A stretch of DNA of 64,000 nt. Origin: Kibdelosporangium banguiense. Its GTDB lineage: Bacteria; Actinomycetota; Actinomycetes; Mycobacteriales; Pseudonocardiaceae. The translations under genes were made by a program, and so were the position numbers. Under the pieces are notes generated by a model. That model was not told the DNA's origin, searched no databases, and saw only the letters and a program-made list of their open reading frames with translations. Location: assembly GCF_017876405.1 (NCBI RefSeq), contig NZ_JAGINW010000001.1, positions 8,693,203 to 8,757,202 of the forward strand, given 5' to 3'. Numbering within the stretch: the first letter of the stretch is position 1; every line of letters starts with the position of its first letter. Below, in pieces: positions 15,255 through 23,289 of this stretch.

Positions 15255-16553
15255 TCAGCGCCGCAGGCCACGCTGCAGTGCGGTGATCAGCTCACCGTTG
15301 GCGGTGTCGCCGTCCAGCGACCAGATCATGGCCCCGCCGAGGCGGCGGTCGGTGATGAAGCGGGCCTTGCGCTTGATCTCGGTCGGGTCGTCGTAGGTCC
15401 AGAAGGTGGTGCCGTCGAACAGCCAGGCGTGCCCGGCCTTCTCGTCGCGGTACACCTTGTAGGTCCCGGTGCCCACCAGGTTCTTGAGGACCTTGTAGTC
15501 CTCGCTGCCGGCCTCGTAGGTGGCCGGTGCGGGACCGGTGGCCGGCTGGAACAGCCCGTGGTTCTGGTTGGTCACGCCTGTCCAGCCGCGGCCGAAGAAG
15601 GGCACGCCGAGCACGATCTTGTCGCGCTGGGCGCCGCGTTGCAGCATCGCGTCGACCACGACCTGGCTGGAGAACTTCGGCGAGGTCGGGTCGGCGTCGG
15701 AGTTGCGGATCGCCGACTGCTGGTTGGTCAGCGGGTCCCACGAGCCGTGGTAGTCGTAGCCCTGGACCGTGGCGAAGGTCAGCAGGCTGTACACCTTGGC
15801 CATCTCGAAGCCGCGGTCCATCATCGCCGGGTTGGCCGGCAGGAACGCGGTCAGGTCGTAGGTTCTGCGGTTCTGCCAGCCCAGCCGCAGCATCTGCAGG
15901 CGGTATTCCAACAGCAGCCTGGTGAAGTTCTGCTTGTCCTGCGGCCGGATGACATTGCCGGGGTTGCCTTCGCTGCCCGGCCATTCCCAGTCCAGGTCGA
16001 TGCCGTCGAACACCCCGGCCGCCGCGCCCGCGGGCGCGCCCGGCAGGTTGCCCTTCAGCCAGAGGTCGATGCAGGACTTCACGTGTGCCGCGCGTGATTC
16101 GGGGGTCAGTGCGGCGTTGGAGAAGTATTTCGACCCGGTCCAGCCGCCGACCGACATGTAGATGCGCAGTTGGGGGAACTTGGCTTTGAGTTGCCTGAGC
16201 TGGTTGAGGTTGCCCGACAACGGCTGTCCGGCCTCGTCGGCCTTGCCGTTGACGGACTGCTCGGCGGGGACCGGGCGCTGGTAGTCGGCCCACGGGTCGG
16301 CGCTGACGCACTTGCCCTGCTCGTCCAGGAAGCCGAACGCGTAGTTCAGGTGGGTCAGTTTCGCCGCGGTGCCGTTGTCGACCAGGCTCCGGACCGGGAA
16401 GTTGCGGGCGTAGATGCTCCACTGCGTGTAGTACCCGACGGTGCGGGCGCCGTCGTGGTACGAATGGGCCTCGGCCGGAGCGGTCACGGCCCCGAGCCCG
16501 ATCGACAAGGCCGCAGCCAGGACCACCTGGGCGCCCCATCTCCTGTTGACCAT
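15255..16553 (-). CDS. Secreted GH18 chitinase
   Basis: Chitinase of 432 residues. A signal peptide (hydrophobic stretch to about residue 29, APAEA|HS) is followed by a single GH18 TIM barrel. SVGGW and DGIDLDWE are present, with Asp186, Asp188 and the catalytic acid Glu190. No chitin-binding module is seen. It cleaves beta-1,4-GlcNAc linkages outside the cell. GAGGAGAACC precedes the ATG. Two dre-like boxes 32-65 bases upstream of the start place it under DasR control, as for Streptomyces chitinases. Confidence 0.92.
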   Translation of the reverse strand: MVNRRWGAQVVLAAALSIGLGAVTAPAEAHSYHDGARTVGYYTQWSIYARNFPVRSLVDNGTAAKLTHLNYAFGFLDEQGKCVSADPWADYQRPVPAEQSVNGKADEAGQPLSGNLNQLRQLKAKFPQLRIYMSVGGWTGSKYFSNAALTPESRAAHVKSCIDLWLKGNLPGAPAGAAAGVFDGIDLDWEWPGSEGNPGNVIRPQDKQNFTRLLLEYRLQMLRLGWQNRRTYDLTAFLPANPAMMDRGFEMAKVYSLLTFATVQGYDYHGSWDPLTNQQSAIRNSDADPTSPKFSSQVVVDAMLQRGAQRDKIVLGVPFFGRGWTGVTNQNHGLFQPATGPAPATYEAGSEDYKVLKNLVGTGTYKVYRDEKAGHAWLFDGTTFWTYDDPTEIKRKARFITDRRLGGAMIWSLDGDTANGELITALQRGLRR

Positions 16554-16584
16554 GGTTCTCCTCGCGCTCGCAGCGGCGACATTA

Positions 16585-16618
16585 TGGTCTGGACCACGTT
16601 AGATCGAGGTCTAGACCA
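16585..16618. promoter_or_regulatory. Two DasR (dre)-like boxes upstream of chitinase
   Basis: TGGTCTGGACCA at 16585-16596 and AGGTCTAGACCA at 16607-16618 are 22 bases apart start to start. Each is one or two bases from the known chitinase direct repeat bound by the GlcNAc-phosphate-responsive repressor DasR. Confidence 0.8.
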
Positions 16619-16685
16619 CAGCTACGCCCGAACGGCGGAATCGGACAGTTCACACCGGTGGAAAATAGCGGCGTGACGTGGGCGA

Positions 16686-17321
16686 TCAACCAGATGGGCC
16701 AGGTATTGGCGAGTAGTTGTCTGGACCATACCCGGCGAGTTCGGCGTCCGGCGGCCACGCGCCCGGGACGCCGAACACCGCGCCGGGCTCCCCCGCCATC
16801 AGGTACGTCCCTGCCCGCAGGCGCCGGATCATCTGCTGTGTCCACTGTGCACCGCCCGCAGCGGTGTGGGTCCACAGGCCGAACAGTTCCCGGATGTGCG
16901 GCGCACGCTCCCAGTTGTCGTTCTGGTGCTGGTATTCGTCCTGGCTGGTGCGCAGTGTGCGGTGGCGGACCTCCAACAGTTCGATCGCCTCGGCCCTGCT
17001 CAGCGCGGGCAGCAGCGACAGCCCGGCGGCGAGCATGTCCGGGCGCGGCTGTGGTTCCCGCAGGGCGGCTTTGAGCAGCCGGAAGAACTCCGCTTCGCCG
17101 CGTGCGGTGATCTCATGGTCGACGCGTCCGGCCTCGTCGATGTCACCGGCGGTGAGCAGGCCTTCCTCGGCGAGTTTGCGCAGCGCGTGATACAGCGAGC
17201 CCCATTTGATGTTCGCCCAGCTCTCCGCGCCCCATCGGAGCAGCTCGGCGCGGATGAGGTAGCCGTGCGCGCGGCCGAACCCGCGCACCACGCCGAGTAC
17301 CAGCAGCCGTGTCGCGGACAT
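16686..17321 (-). CDS. PadR-family regulator 2
   Basis: PadR-type regulator of 211 residues, paralogous to the one at 12443-13015. The N-terminus (LLVLGVVRGFGRAHGYLI, KWGSLYHALRKLAEEG) is the winged helix; the C-terminus carries LLPALSRAEAIELLEV and a Gly/Pro-rich tail. The ATG follows, after one base, the stop of a 41-codon ORF, so translation is probably coupled. It runs toward the chitinase on the same strand, but the dre boxes suggest the chitinase is regulated separately. A sequence one base from the first dre box lies inside its 3' end (16717-16728). Confidence 0.85.
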   Translation of the reverse strand: MSATRLLVLGVVRGFGRAHGYLIRAELLRWGAESWANIKWGSLYHALRKLAEEGLLTAGDIDEAGRVDHEITARGEAEFFRLLKAALREPQPRPDMLAAGLSLLPALSRAEAIELLEVRHRTLRTSQDEYQHQNDNWERAPHIRELFGLWTHTAAGGAQWTQQMIRRLRAGTYLMAGEPGAVFGVPGAWPPDAELAGYGPDNYSPIPGPSG

Positions 17322-17322
17322 G

Positions 17323-17448
17323 TCAGGTCCACAGCCCGCCGACGGCGCCCTGGACTTTGCAGGTGATCAGCTCCAAGCGGTCTTTCTCGTTGCCGGGGCC
17401 TTCCCGCACGAGCCTGGCGTACTCACGGATGGCGGTCAGCGGCGTCAT
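17323..17448 (-). CDS. 41-residue leader ORF resembling a MerR fragment
   Basis: Short ORF not preceded by a ribosome site but by TAATGT exactly six bases before its ATG, so it should be made from a leaderless mRNA. The segment TAIREYARLVREGPGNE resembles the helix after the winged helix in MerR regulators, while the last 14 residues do not. In-frame TAA codons lie just upstream, so the MerR DNA-binding part is absent. It ends one base before the padR 2 start. It is either a MerR remnant now used as a leader peptide or a chance ORF. Confidence 0.45.
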   Translation of the reverse strand: MTPLTAIREYARLVREGPGNEKDRLELITCKVQGAVGGLWT

Positions 17449-17454
17449 GGAGCC

Positions 17455-17460
17455 ACATTA
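17455..17460 (-). promoter_or_regulatory. Candidate -10 (TAATGT) for leader ORF and padR 2
   Basis: TAATGT, six bases, then ATG at 17448. Confidence 0.45.
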
Positions 17461-17546
17461 TTAGGCCCACGTTGCAGACGATCCGTGCACAAGCCGTGAC
17501 CAGGCCGAACGCGGTAATTGTCAGAGGGGCCTGGTAAGACGAAGTC

Positions 17547-18701
17547 ATGAAAATCGGGATCGGGCAGCGGCGGGCCAGGCTTGGCGTGCGGCACCTGCTG
17601 GCGGCCAGGGCGGCGGCCGTCGACGAGGTGGCCGAGGCCATGGTGGCGTTGCACGCGACCGATCCGGCGACTGTTCACTTGGCTGCCGCCGCCCGACAGC
17701 GCGTGCCTGACATCCCGGCAGTCGAGCGCGCGCTGTACGAGGACCGGACTGTGGTGCGGATGCTGGGGATGCGCCGCACCATGTTCGTGGTGGGTGCCGG
17801 TCTGGTCCCTGTCGTCCAGGAGGCCTGCACGCGGGATGTGGCCGCGCGGCTGCGGCGTGGCCTGGAGCAGCACCTGGCCCCAGTGGGCAAGAACGGTCAA
17901 TGGCTGTCCGAAGTGGAGGATTCGGTGGCGGCCGCGCTGGCCGCTCGGGGCTCGGCGACCGCCGCGGAGCTCTCGCAGGATGAGCCCCGCCTGCGGACCG
18001 AGCTCGTGTACGCGCCGGACAAGAGCTATGGGGCGAAGGCGTTCATCACCTCCCGTGTCCTGGGGCTGCTGGCTGCCGACGGCCGGATCGTGCGCGGCCG
18101 GCCGCGTGGGTCGTGGCTCAGCGGCCAGTACTCGTGGTCCACTCTGGACGATTGGTTACCGGCCCGGGCCACGTGGCCACCCGAGGCCGCGCGGGTCGAG
18201 CTGGCCCGTCGGTGGCTCGCCGCCTACGGTCCGGCCCCGATCACGGACCTGCGGTGGTGGACCGGCTGGACGGCGGGCCAGACCAAGAAGGCGCTGGCCG
18301 AGCTCGGCCCGGCCGAGGTGGACCTGGACGGAACCCCGGGCATCGCCCTGGCCGGCGACCTGGAACCGGTGGCCACCCCGGACCCGTGGGTCGCGCTCCT
18401 GCCGGCCCTCGATCCCACCCCCATGGGCTGGCAGTCCCGCGACTGGTTCCTCGGGCCGCACGGCCCTGCCCTGTTCGACCGCACCGGCAACATCGGCCCG
18501 ACAGTCTGGGCCGACGGCCGGATAGTCGGCGGCTGGGCCCAGCGCGCGGACGGCGAGATCGTGTTCAACTTGTTGGAAGACCTTGGAAAGGAGCCAACAG
18601 CCGCCATCACAGCCGAGGCCGCCCGCCTTCACCACTGGCTCGACGGTGTCCGCGTCACGCCCCGCTTCCGCACCCCGCTGGAACGCAAGCTGTCGCTCTG
18701 A
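17547..18701 (+). CDS. HTH_42 (AlkZ/YcaQ-like) winged-helix protein
   Basis: Protein of 384 residues of the family with three tandem winged helices that includes the DNA glycosylases AlkZ and YcaQ. Known glycosylases carry a QxQ or QxD motif in the segment LQAQ(D)P; here the equivalent is LHATDP, with His36 and Thr38 in place of the two glutamines. GMRRTMFVV and late LLPALDPTPMGWQ fit the family. Base excision of bulky alkyl adducts is the family activity; the changed motif makes it uncertain here. It is a stand-alone gene, divergent from padR 2. Confidence 0.83.
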   Translation: MKIGIGQRRARLGVRHLLAARAAAVDEVAEAMVALHATDPATVHLAAAARQRVPDIPAVERALYEDRTVVRMLGMRRTMFVVGAGLVPVVQEACTRDVAARLRRGLEQHLAPVGKNGQWLSEVEDSVAAALAARGSATAAELSQDEPRLRTELVYAPDKSYGAKAFITSRVLGLLAADGRIVRGRPRGSWLSGQYSWSTLDDWLPARATWPPEAARVELARRWLAAYGPAPITDLRWWTGWTAGQTKKALAELGPAEVDLDGTPGIALAGDLEPVATPDPWVALLPALDPTPMGWQSRDWFLGPHGPALFDRTGNIGPTVWADGRIVGGWAQRADGEIVFNLLEDLGKEPTAAITAEAARLHHWLDGVRVTPRFRTPLERKLSL

Positions 18702-18702
18702 C

Positions 18703-18720
18703 CAGAACGGCTCTGTTCTG
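18703..18720. terminator. Small hairpin between convergent genes
   Basis: CAGAAC, six-base loop, GTTCTG in the 25-base gap between two convergent stop codons. Confidence 0.35.
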
Positions 18721-18726
18721 CCCGGC

Positions 18727-19596
18727 TCACGCCTGATCGGTGAACAACGCGCTGATCTTGGCCCCGCCGACGCGGTCCAGCCATGTGCGGAAGTCCATCA
18801 GGCCTGGGTGGATCACCCGCAGCGCCGGGATGTCGGCGTGCCAGCCGCCGTTCTTGCCCATGAAGTCCAGGGCCGCCTGGTAGTTCCGGGCGAGCTCCGG
18901 GTAGTGCGCGGCGAGAAGCTCCGGTGTGAGGTGTTGGTAGGTGACGGTCCGCCCGATGGCCTCAGTGATCGCCGCGGCCATGTCCTTGTGGGACAGCTCG
19001 TCTCCGGCGAGCTCCAGGGCCTGACCGGTGTAGGTTGCCGGGTCGGCGAAGGCGATGCCGGCGAACACGGCGATGTCGTCGACGGCGATCACCTGCGTGG
19101 CGGTGTCGGGGTCCCACGGCTCTTTGAGCTGTCCCGTCGCGGTGTCCAGGAATCGCGGATGGGTGAGGTTCTCCATGAACTTCACCGGCTGCAGGAATGT
19201 CGTGGGCAGGCCGGTCGACCGGATGTGCTGTTCGATTCGCTGTTTGGTCGCCCAACTCCCGATGTTGTTGGCCCTGTCGACGCCTGCGACGGACGCGTAG
19301 ACGAGGTGGTCCACACCGACTGCCGCTGCGGCGTCCACGACGTTGGTGCCGAGTTCGAATTCGTCGCCGCCCGGCGGCTGGACGCTGAACACACCGCTGA
19401 CTCCGGCCATGGCCGATTCGAGGGAGTCGACGTCGCTCATGTCGCCAAGGACCGGTTCGGCTCCGGCTTCAGCCAGTGCCTGAGCGGCGGGAGTGCCCGT
19501 GTCGCGTACCAGGACGCGGACGTGCGTGCCGCGCGCGATGAGATGCCGTGCTGTCGCGCCGCCCTGCTGGCCGGTCGCGCCGAGTACCAGGATCAT
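18727..19596 (-). CDS. NmrA-type NAD(P)-binding oxidoreductase 1
   Basis: Atypical SDR of 289 residues from the ATG at 19596, where GGAGGA gives a strong ribosome site; a longer open frame upstream has no support. GATGQQGG is the nucleotide-binding loop, and YASVAGVDRA with FLQPVKFMEN are typical of NmrA/QorB-like proteins. These act as NADPH sensors or quinone and aldehyde reductases. It is divergent from a TetR gene, with two matched palindromes between, and is probably its target. Confidence 0.86.
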   Translation of the reverse strand: MILVLGATGQQGGATARHLIARGTHVRVLVRDTGTPAAQALAEAGAEPVLGDMSDVDSLESAMAGVSGVFSVQPPGGDEFELGTNVVDAAAAVGVDHLVYASVAGVDRANNIGSWATKQRIEQHIRSTGLPTTFLQPVKFMENLTHPRFLDTATGQLKEPWDPDTATQVIAVDDIAVFAGIAFADPATYTGQALELAGDELSHKDMAAAITEAIGRTVTYQHLTPELLAAHYPELARNYQAALDFMGKNGGWHADIPALRVIHPGLMDFRTWLDRVGGAKISALFTDQA

Positions 19597-19693
19597 GCCG
19601 TCCTCCGGAGAAATATCAAGGTTGCGCGCCCCTATCAGCCTGATCAGCCCGTTGCGGGACAATGGCGCAGGAAAGGACGACGCCGACCTTAAA

Positions 19694-19741
19694 CGGGGAC
19701 AGCCCCCGCTTATGCGGTCTACCATACGGAGACAGTCCCCG
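19694..19741. promoter_or_regulatory. Two matched operator palindromes (CGGGGAC-A-GTCCCCG type)
   Basis: Copies at 19694-19708 and 19727-19741, centres 33 bases apart, each one mismatch from the perfect palindrome CGGGGACAGTCCCCG. Bases after each copy are also repeated. Probable TetR operators. Confidence 0.65.
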
Positions 19742-19760
19742 GTTACGCAAGGGGTGTTTG

Positions 19761-20339
19761 ATGGCGAGCACGGCCAACCCCGTCCGGCCCATGCGCGCGG
19801 ACGCGCGGCGAAACTATGAACGGCTGCTCGACGCGGCCAAAGCGGCATTCGCCGAGCACGGCACGGACGCGCCACTCGACGACATCGCCAAACGGGCCGG
19901 TGTCGGCTCCGGCACTCTCTACCGGCACTTCCCCACCAGGCTGGATCTGATCGAGGCGGTCTTCCAGCTGCAGATCCAGGCCCTGCTCGACCAGGCCACA
20001 GAGTTGCTGGCGGCACCGGACGCCGGTGAGGGCCTGATGCAGTTCCTGCGCCTGGTGATCAACCACTCGAACACCTATCGCGGCCTGGCGACCGCCCTCA
20101 TGGTCGCGCTGAACAACGCCGACTCGGCCGTGGCGCGCTCATGCCACCAAATGATCTACGGCGCCGGCGGCCGCCTGCTCGACCGTGCCCAGCAGGAAGG
20201 CGCTGTCCGCGCGGACGTCAAGCTGGTCGACCTGCTCAAACTGGTCAACGGCATCTCGCTGGTGACCGAGAAGGACAGCGACGACCCGCACCTGCCCGAC
20301 CGTTTGCTGGCTTTGCTCGTCAACGGCCTGCGCCCATAG
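19761..20339 (+). CDS. TetR-family regulator 2
   Basis: Repressor of 192 residues from ATG 19761, which follows AAGGGG by six bases; an earlier in-frame ATG would run through the operators. HTH: RLLDAAKAAFAEHG then IAKRAGVGSGTLYRHFPTRLDLI. The ligand domain is all-helical. It is divergent from the NmrA-type reductase and probably represses both genes from the two palindromes between them, one of which ends 20 bases before the ATG. Confidence 0.87.
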   Translation: MASTANPVRPMRADARRNYERLLDAAKAAFAEHGTDAPLDDIAKRAGVGSGTLYRHFPTRLDLIEAVFQLQIQALLDQATELLAAPDAGEGLMQFLRLVINHSNTYRGLATALMVALNNADSAVARSCHQMIYGAGGRLLDRAQQEGAVRADVKLVDLLKLVNGISLVTEKDSDDPHLPDRLLALLVNGLRP

Positions 20340-20375
20340 CCGACATGTTCCGGGCCCGAGTGGAATGATCAGGGC

Positions 20376-21470
20376 ATGACTGGGGATCTTGTCCGGCGGG
20401 CGGGGCGTGAGGTCGAGCCGGGCGATCCGGCTGCGTTGCGGGCCGAGCTTGCGGACGCGGTGCAGACGTTGCCCGCGTTGCCGCCGGTGGATCCGGGTGA
20501 CCGGTATGGGATCCGGGCGTTGACGGTGCTGTGGTTGGAGGCGGACAAGACCGAGCACACGAGGCGGGCGTATTTCGCGGATCTGAGTGCGTGGCTGGAC
20601 TGGTGCCGGCGGACCGGGCTGGACCCGTTGCAGGCGCGCCGGGCCGATGTGGACGCGTGGAAGGCGACGCTGACGGTCACCGCCAAGGACGGTTCACTGC
20701 GGAAGGCCTCATCGTCCACTGTGGCGCGTCGGCTGGCCGCGATTTCCAGCTGGTATCAGTACCTTGAGGACAATGACGTCGCCGAGCGCAACCCCGTGTC
20801 GGCGGTCAAGCGGCCCAAACTGGATCAGCAGTCACCGTTCCCGGCCTTGTCGGAGGCGGAGACCGCCGCGCTGCTTGACCATGTCAACCAGCGCGCCGAA
20901 CGGGTCAACAGTGAGGCGGCGCATCGGGACGCGGCCTTGTTGTCACTGATGTTCCACACCGGGCTGCGTGTGTCCGGTGTGACCACGGCCCAGGTCGAGG
21001 ACCTCGCCTACGACCGCGGCCATCGAATCCTCTGGTACACCAAGAAAGGCCAGACCCGGGACTTCGTGCCGCTCGCCCCTCCGGTCCTGGCCGCGCTCGA
21101 CCGTTACCTGCAGCTGCGCACGGCGCGCGAAGGCGAACCCCGTGGCCCGCTGCTGGTCACCACCCCGCACCCGCGCGACCCGTCGAAGGTCGGCGGCCGC
21201 GCGCTGACCCAGCGGGACGTGTGGATCGCGTTGCGCCGTTACGCCCGGGAAGCCGGCCTGGCCTCAGCCGACAGCATCACCCCGCACACCTCCCGCCGCA
21301 CCGTCGCCACGACGCTGCTGGCCAATGGCGTCCCCATCGAGAAGGTCCAGGACTTGTTGTCGCACAACGACATCCGCATCACCCGCGGCTACGACGCGGC
21401 CCGTCACAAGCTGGACTCCTCCCCGGTGTACACGCTCGCCGCGGTGATCAGCCGCCATCAACCGGACTGA
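20376..21470 (+). CDS. Tyrosine recombinase/phage-integrase family protein
   Basis: Protein of 364 residues with a core-binding SAM-like N-terminal domain (TEHTRRAYFADLSAWLDWCRR) and a catalytic domain. Catalytic residues visible: Arg198 in HTGLRVSG, the lysine in YTKKGQTRD, HTSRRT (H-x-x-R) and LLSHNDIRITRGYD with His and the nucleophilic Tyr. It would cut and rejoin DNA through a 3'-phosphotyrosine. No att-like repeat, excisionase or phage gene is nearby, so a resident XerC-like role or a relic is as likely as mobility. Its 3' end overlaps the methyltransferase gene by 23 bases. Confidence 0.86.
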   Translation: MTGDLVRRAGREVEPGDPAALRAELADAVQTLPALPPVDPGDRYGIRALTVLWLEADKTEHTRRAYFADLSAWLDWCRRTGLDPLQARRADVDAWKATLTVTAKDGSLRKASSSTVARRLAAISSWYQYLEDNDVAERNPVSAVKRPKLDQQSPFPALSEAETAALLDHVNQRAERVNSEAAHRDAALLSLMFHTGLRVSGVTTAQVEDLAYDRGHRILWYTKKGQTRDFVPLAPPVLAALDRYLQLRTAREGEPRGPLLVTTPHPRDPSKVGGRALTQRDVWIALRRYAREAGLASADSITPHTSRRTVATTLLANGVPIEKVQDLLSHNDIRITRGYDAARHKLDSSPVYTLAAVISRHQPD

Positions 21471-22104
21471 GCGGACGCCACACCGTCGTGGTCTTCACCT
21501 CCGCGTCCTCCAGTGCCTTGGGCACCGAGATCTCATACCGGGCGACTTTCTCGAACTTCTCCTGCGGCAGATGCGCCCGGCCCGGGTCGCCGACCAGCAC
21601 GGTGACGCCGCGTGCCTGCAGGCGTTGGATGAACGGCATCATCCGCGACGTGACCGCCTTGTCGTAGAAGATGTCACCGGCCAGCACCACATCGGCGCCG
21701 TCGGCGTCACCGTCGAGCATGTCGCCCAGGACCGACTCGACCGTGAGCGCGTTGACCTCGGCATTCAGGGCGATCGCATCGATCGCGAACGGGTCGATCT
21801 CGTTGGCCACGACCCGCCGCGCGCCTGCCTTGGCCGCCGCCAGAGCCACCACGCCACACCCGGCCGCCAAATCCAGCACATGCCGCCCAGCCACCAGCGA
21901 CGGGTTGTCCAGCACATACCGCGCCAGCGCCTGACCGCCTGCCCACGCGAACGCCCAGAACGGCGGCGCCAGGTCAGTCTCCCCGACCTCGGCCTCCACC
22001 CGCTCCCACAACTCGATCGCGTCATCAGCCAGATAGAGCTGGATCTCCGGCACATGCGGGGCAGTCCCCAGGCGCGTGTTTGCCCGGACAAAGGCGGCAG
22101 TCAT
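21448..22104 (-). CDS. Class I SAM-dependent methyltransferase (METTL20/ETFB-Lys type)
   Basis: About 218 residues from the ATG at 22104. VLDLAAGCGVVALAAAKAGA is the SAM-binding motif I, VVANEIDP follows strand 2, and DVVLAGDIFYD matches the substrate-side motif of protein-lysine methyltransferases of the METTL20 group, with PPFWAFAWAGGQALARY before motif I as usual. It may methylate a lysine of a protein such as electron-transfer flavoprotein; the target here is not known. Cytosolic, monocistronic. Confidence 0.83.
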   Translation of the reverse strand: MTAAFVRANTRLGTAPHVPEIQLYLADDAIELWERVEAEVGETDLAPPFWAFAWAGGQALARYVLDNPSLVAGRHVLDLAAGCGVVALAAAKAGARRVVANEIDPFAIDAIALNAEVNALTVESVLGDMLDGDADGADVVLAGDIFYDKAVTSRMMPFIQRLQARGVTVLVGDPGRAHLPQEKFEKVARYEISVPKALEDAEVKTTTVWRPLSPVDGG

Positions 22105-22197
22105 CCCGCCATGGTCCCAGCCCGCCCTGTCCCGGCCTCCCGGTGGCCGCCTCAATACCTTCGACCCGGCCTGTTCGCTAGCCGAGGAAGTTTCAAG

Positions 22198-22223
22198 GTC
22201 CGCGGCCTCAGCGTTCCGCGGAC
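22198..22223 (-). terminator. Terminator hairpin downstream of SDR gene
   Basis: GTCCGCGG, ten-base loop, CCGCGGAC; on the minus strand it is followed by CTTGAAACTT. Confidence 0.5.
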
Positions 22224-22263
22224 GGCTGAATCCTGGAGGAGTTTCAGGACATCGGCAGCTTGT

Positions 22264-23187
22264 CTAGACGGGGGCGCCGAAGTGGACGCCGGTCAGCTTT
22301 TCGGAGACCTCCCAGAGTTTGCGGGCTGTGTCCTCGTCGTAGGCGGCGCGGATGGCGCGCACGATTTTGGGGTGGCCGCGTTGTTGCATGAAGCCGTCCG
22401 GTCCTACGTAGGAGCCGCGGGGCAGGTCGGGTTTTGTCGCGGCGTACAGGGTGGGCAGTGCGCCCATGGCCATGTCCTGGGCGATGATTTTGTTGCCGAG
22501 GCCGACGACGAGTTCGACCAGTTTGTTGCCGGTGGCCTTGGCGGACGCGGGCTGCAGGTTGGTGGCGGCGAAGCCGGGGTGGGCGGCGTAGCTGCCGACG
22601 CGGGGCAGGCGGCGGTCGAGTTCGAAGGCGAACAGCAGGTTCGCCAGTTTGGCGTTGGAGTACGCCGCCCATTTCTGATATTTCCGCTCGCCCTGGAGGT
22701 TGCCGAAGTCGATCCGGCCTCGCTGGGCCAGGCCGCTGGACACGGTGACCACGCGGGAGTCCGGCCGCTCGGTCAGCAATCCGGCCAGGCGGCCGGTCAG
22801 GGCGAAGTGGCCCAGGTGGTTCGTGCCGAACTGCAGCTCGAATCCGTCCGCCGTCCGCTGGTAGGGCAACGCCATCACGCCGGCGTTGTTGATCAGCAGG
22901 TCGAGTCCGTCGTGCTGGATGGACATCGCCCCGGCGAACCGCTCGATCGAGCCGAGATCCGCCAGGTCCAGCGGCTGGAACTCCAGGTCGGCGTGCGGCA
23001 CCGCGGCTGTGATCTCGTCGATCGCCCTGGCGCCGCGTTTCGGGTCACGCGCCGCGACCACCACATGGGCACCGGCACGCGCCAGCTCCCGGGCCGTCAC
23101 CAGCCCCAGACCGCTGTTGGCCCCCGTGACCACCGCGATCCGGCCCGTCTGGTCCGGGATGTCGGCCGCGGTCCACTTCGCACTCAT
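22264..23187 (-). CDS. Short-chain dehydrogenase/reductase
   Basis: Classical SDR of 307 residues, of the protochlorophyllide-reductase/retinol-dehydrogenase-like type. TGANSGLG is the cofactor loop, NNAGVM the stabilising motif, and the catalytic pair lies in YSNAKLANLL (Tyr and Lys) after VTVSSG. It reduces or oxidises a carbonyl/alcohol with NADP(H). AGGAGG eight bases before the ATG is a strong ribosome site. Divergent from a TetR gene and probably its target. Confidence 0.9.
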   Translation of the reverse strand: MSAKWTAADIPDQTGRIAVVTGANSGLGLVTARELARAGAHVVVAARDPKRGARAIDEITAAVPHADLEFQPLDLADLGSIERFAGAMSIQHDGLDLLINNAGVMALPYQRTADGFELQFGTNHLGHFALTGRLAGLLTERPDSRVVTVSSGLAQRGRIDFGNLQGERKYQKWAAYSNAKLANLLFAFELDRRLPRVGSYAAHPGFAATNLQPASAKATGNKLVELVVGLGNKIIAQDMAMGALPTLYAATKPDLPRGSYVGPDGFMQQRGHPKIVRAIRAAYDEDTARKLWEVSEKLTGVHFGAPV

Positions 23188-23220
23188 AGCTTGTTCCTCC
23201 TTGCGAGCTCGCCCCGTGGC

Positions 23221-23271
23221 GCAACGGTGCGTTGCGTTTCACGCTACTCCGACTGGCGGCGCAACGCAACG
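23221..23271. promoter_or_regulatory. GCAACG-based operator repeats
   Basis: GCAACG-GTG-CGTTGC at 23221-23235 is a perfect palindrome; CGTTGCGTT at 23230-23238 and AACGCAACG at 23263-23271 form a second inverted pair. They fill the gap between the divergent SDR and TetR genes. Confidence 0.55.
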
Positions 23272-23289
23272 TCGCGTAGTGTTCTGGAC

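Noticed and set aside
19662..19760. Longer start for TetR 2
   Set aside because: The extension translates the operator palindromes and has no ribosome site; ATG 19761 has one.
20376..21470. Integrase as evidence of an integrated mobile element
   Set aside because: No att repeats, tRNA, excisionase, phage or transfer genes are around it and base composition does not change, so I call only the recombinase gene.
21571..23289. Long plus-strand open frame running into the third TetR gene
   Set aside because: It is antisense to the methyltransferase and SDR genes, is rich in Arg/Gly/His shadows and has no family resemblance; only the part from 23290 is real.
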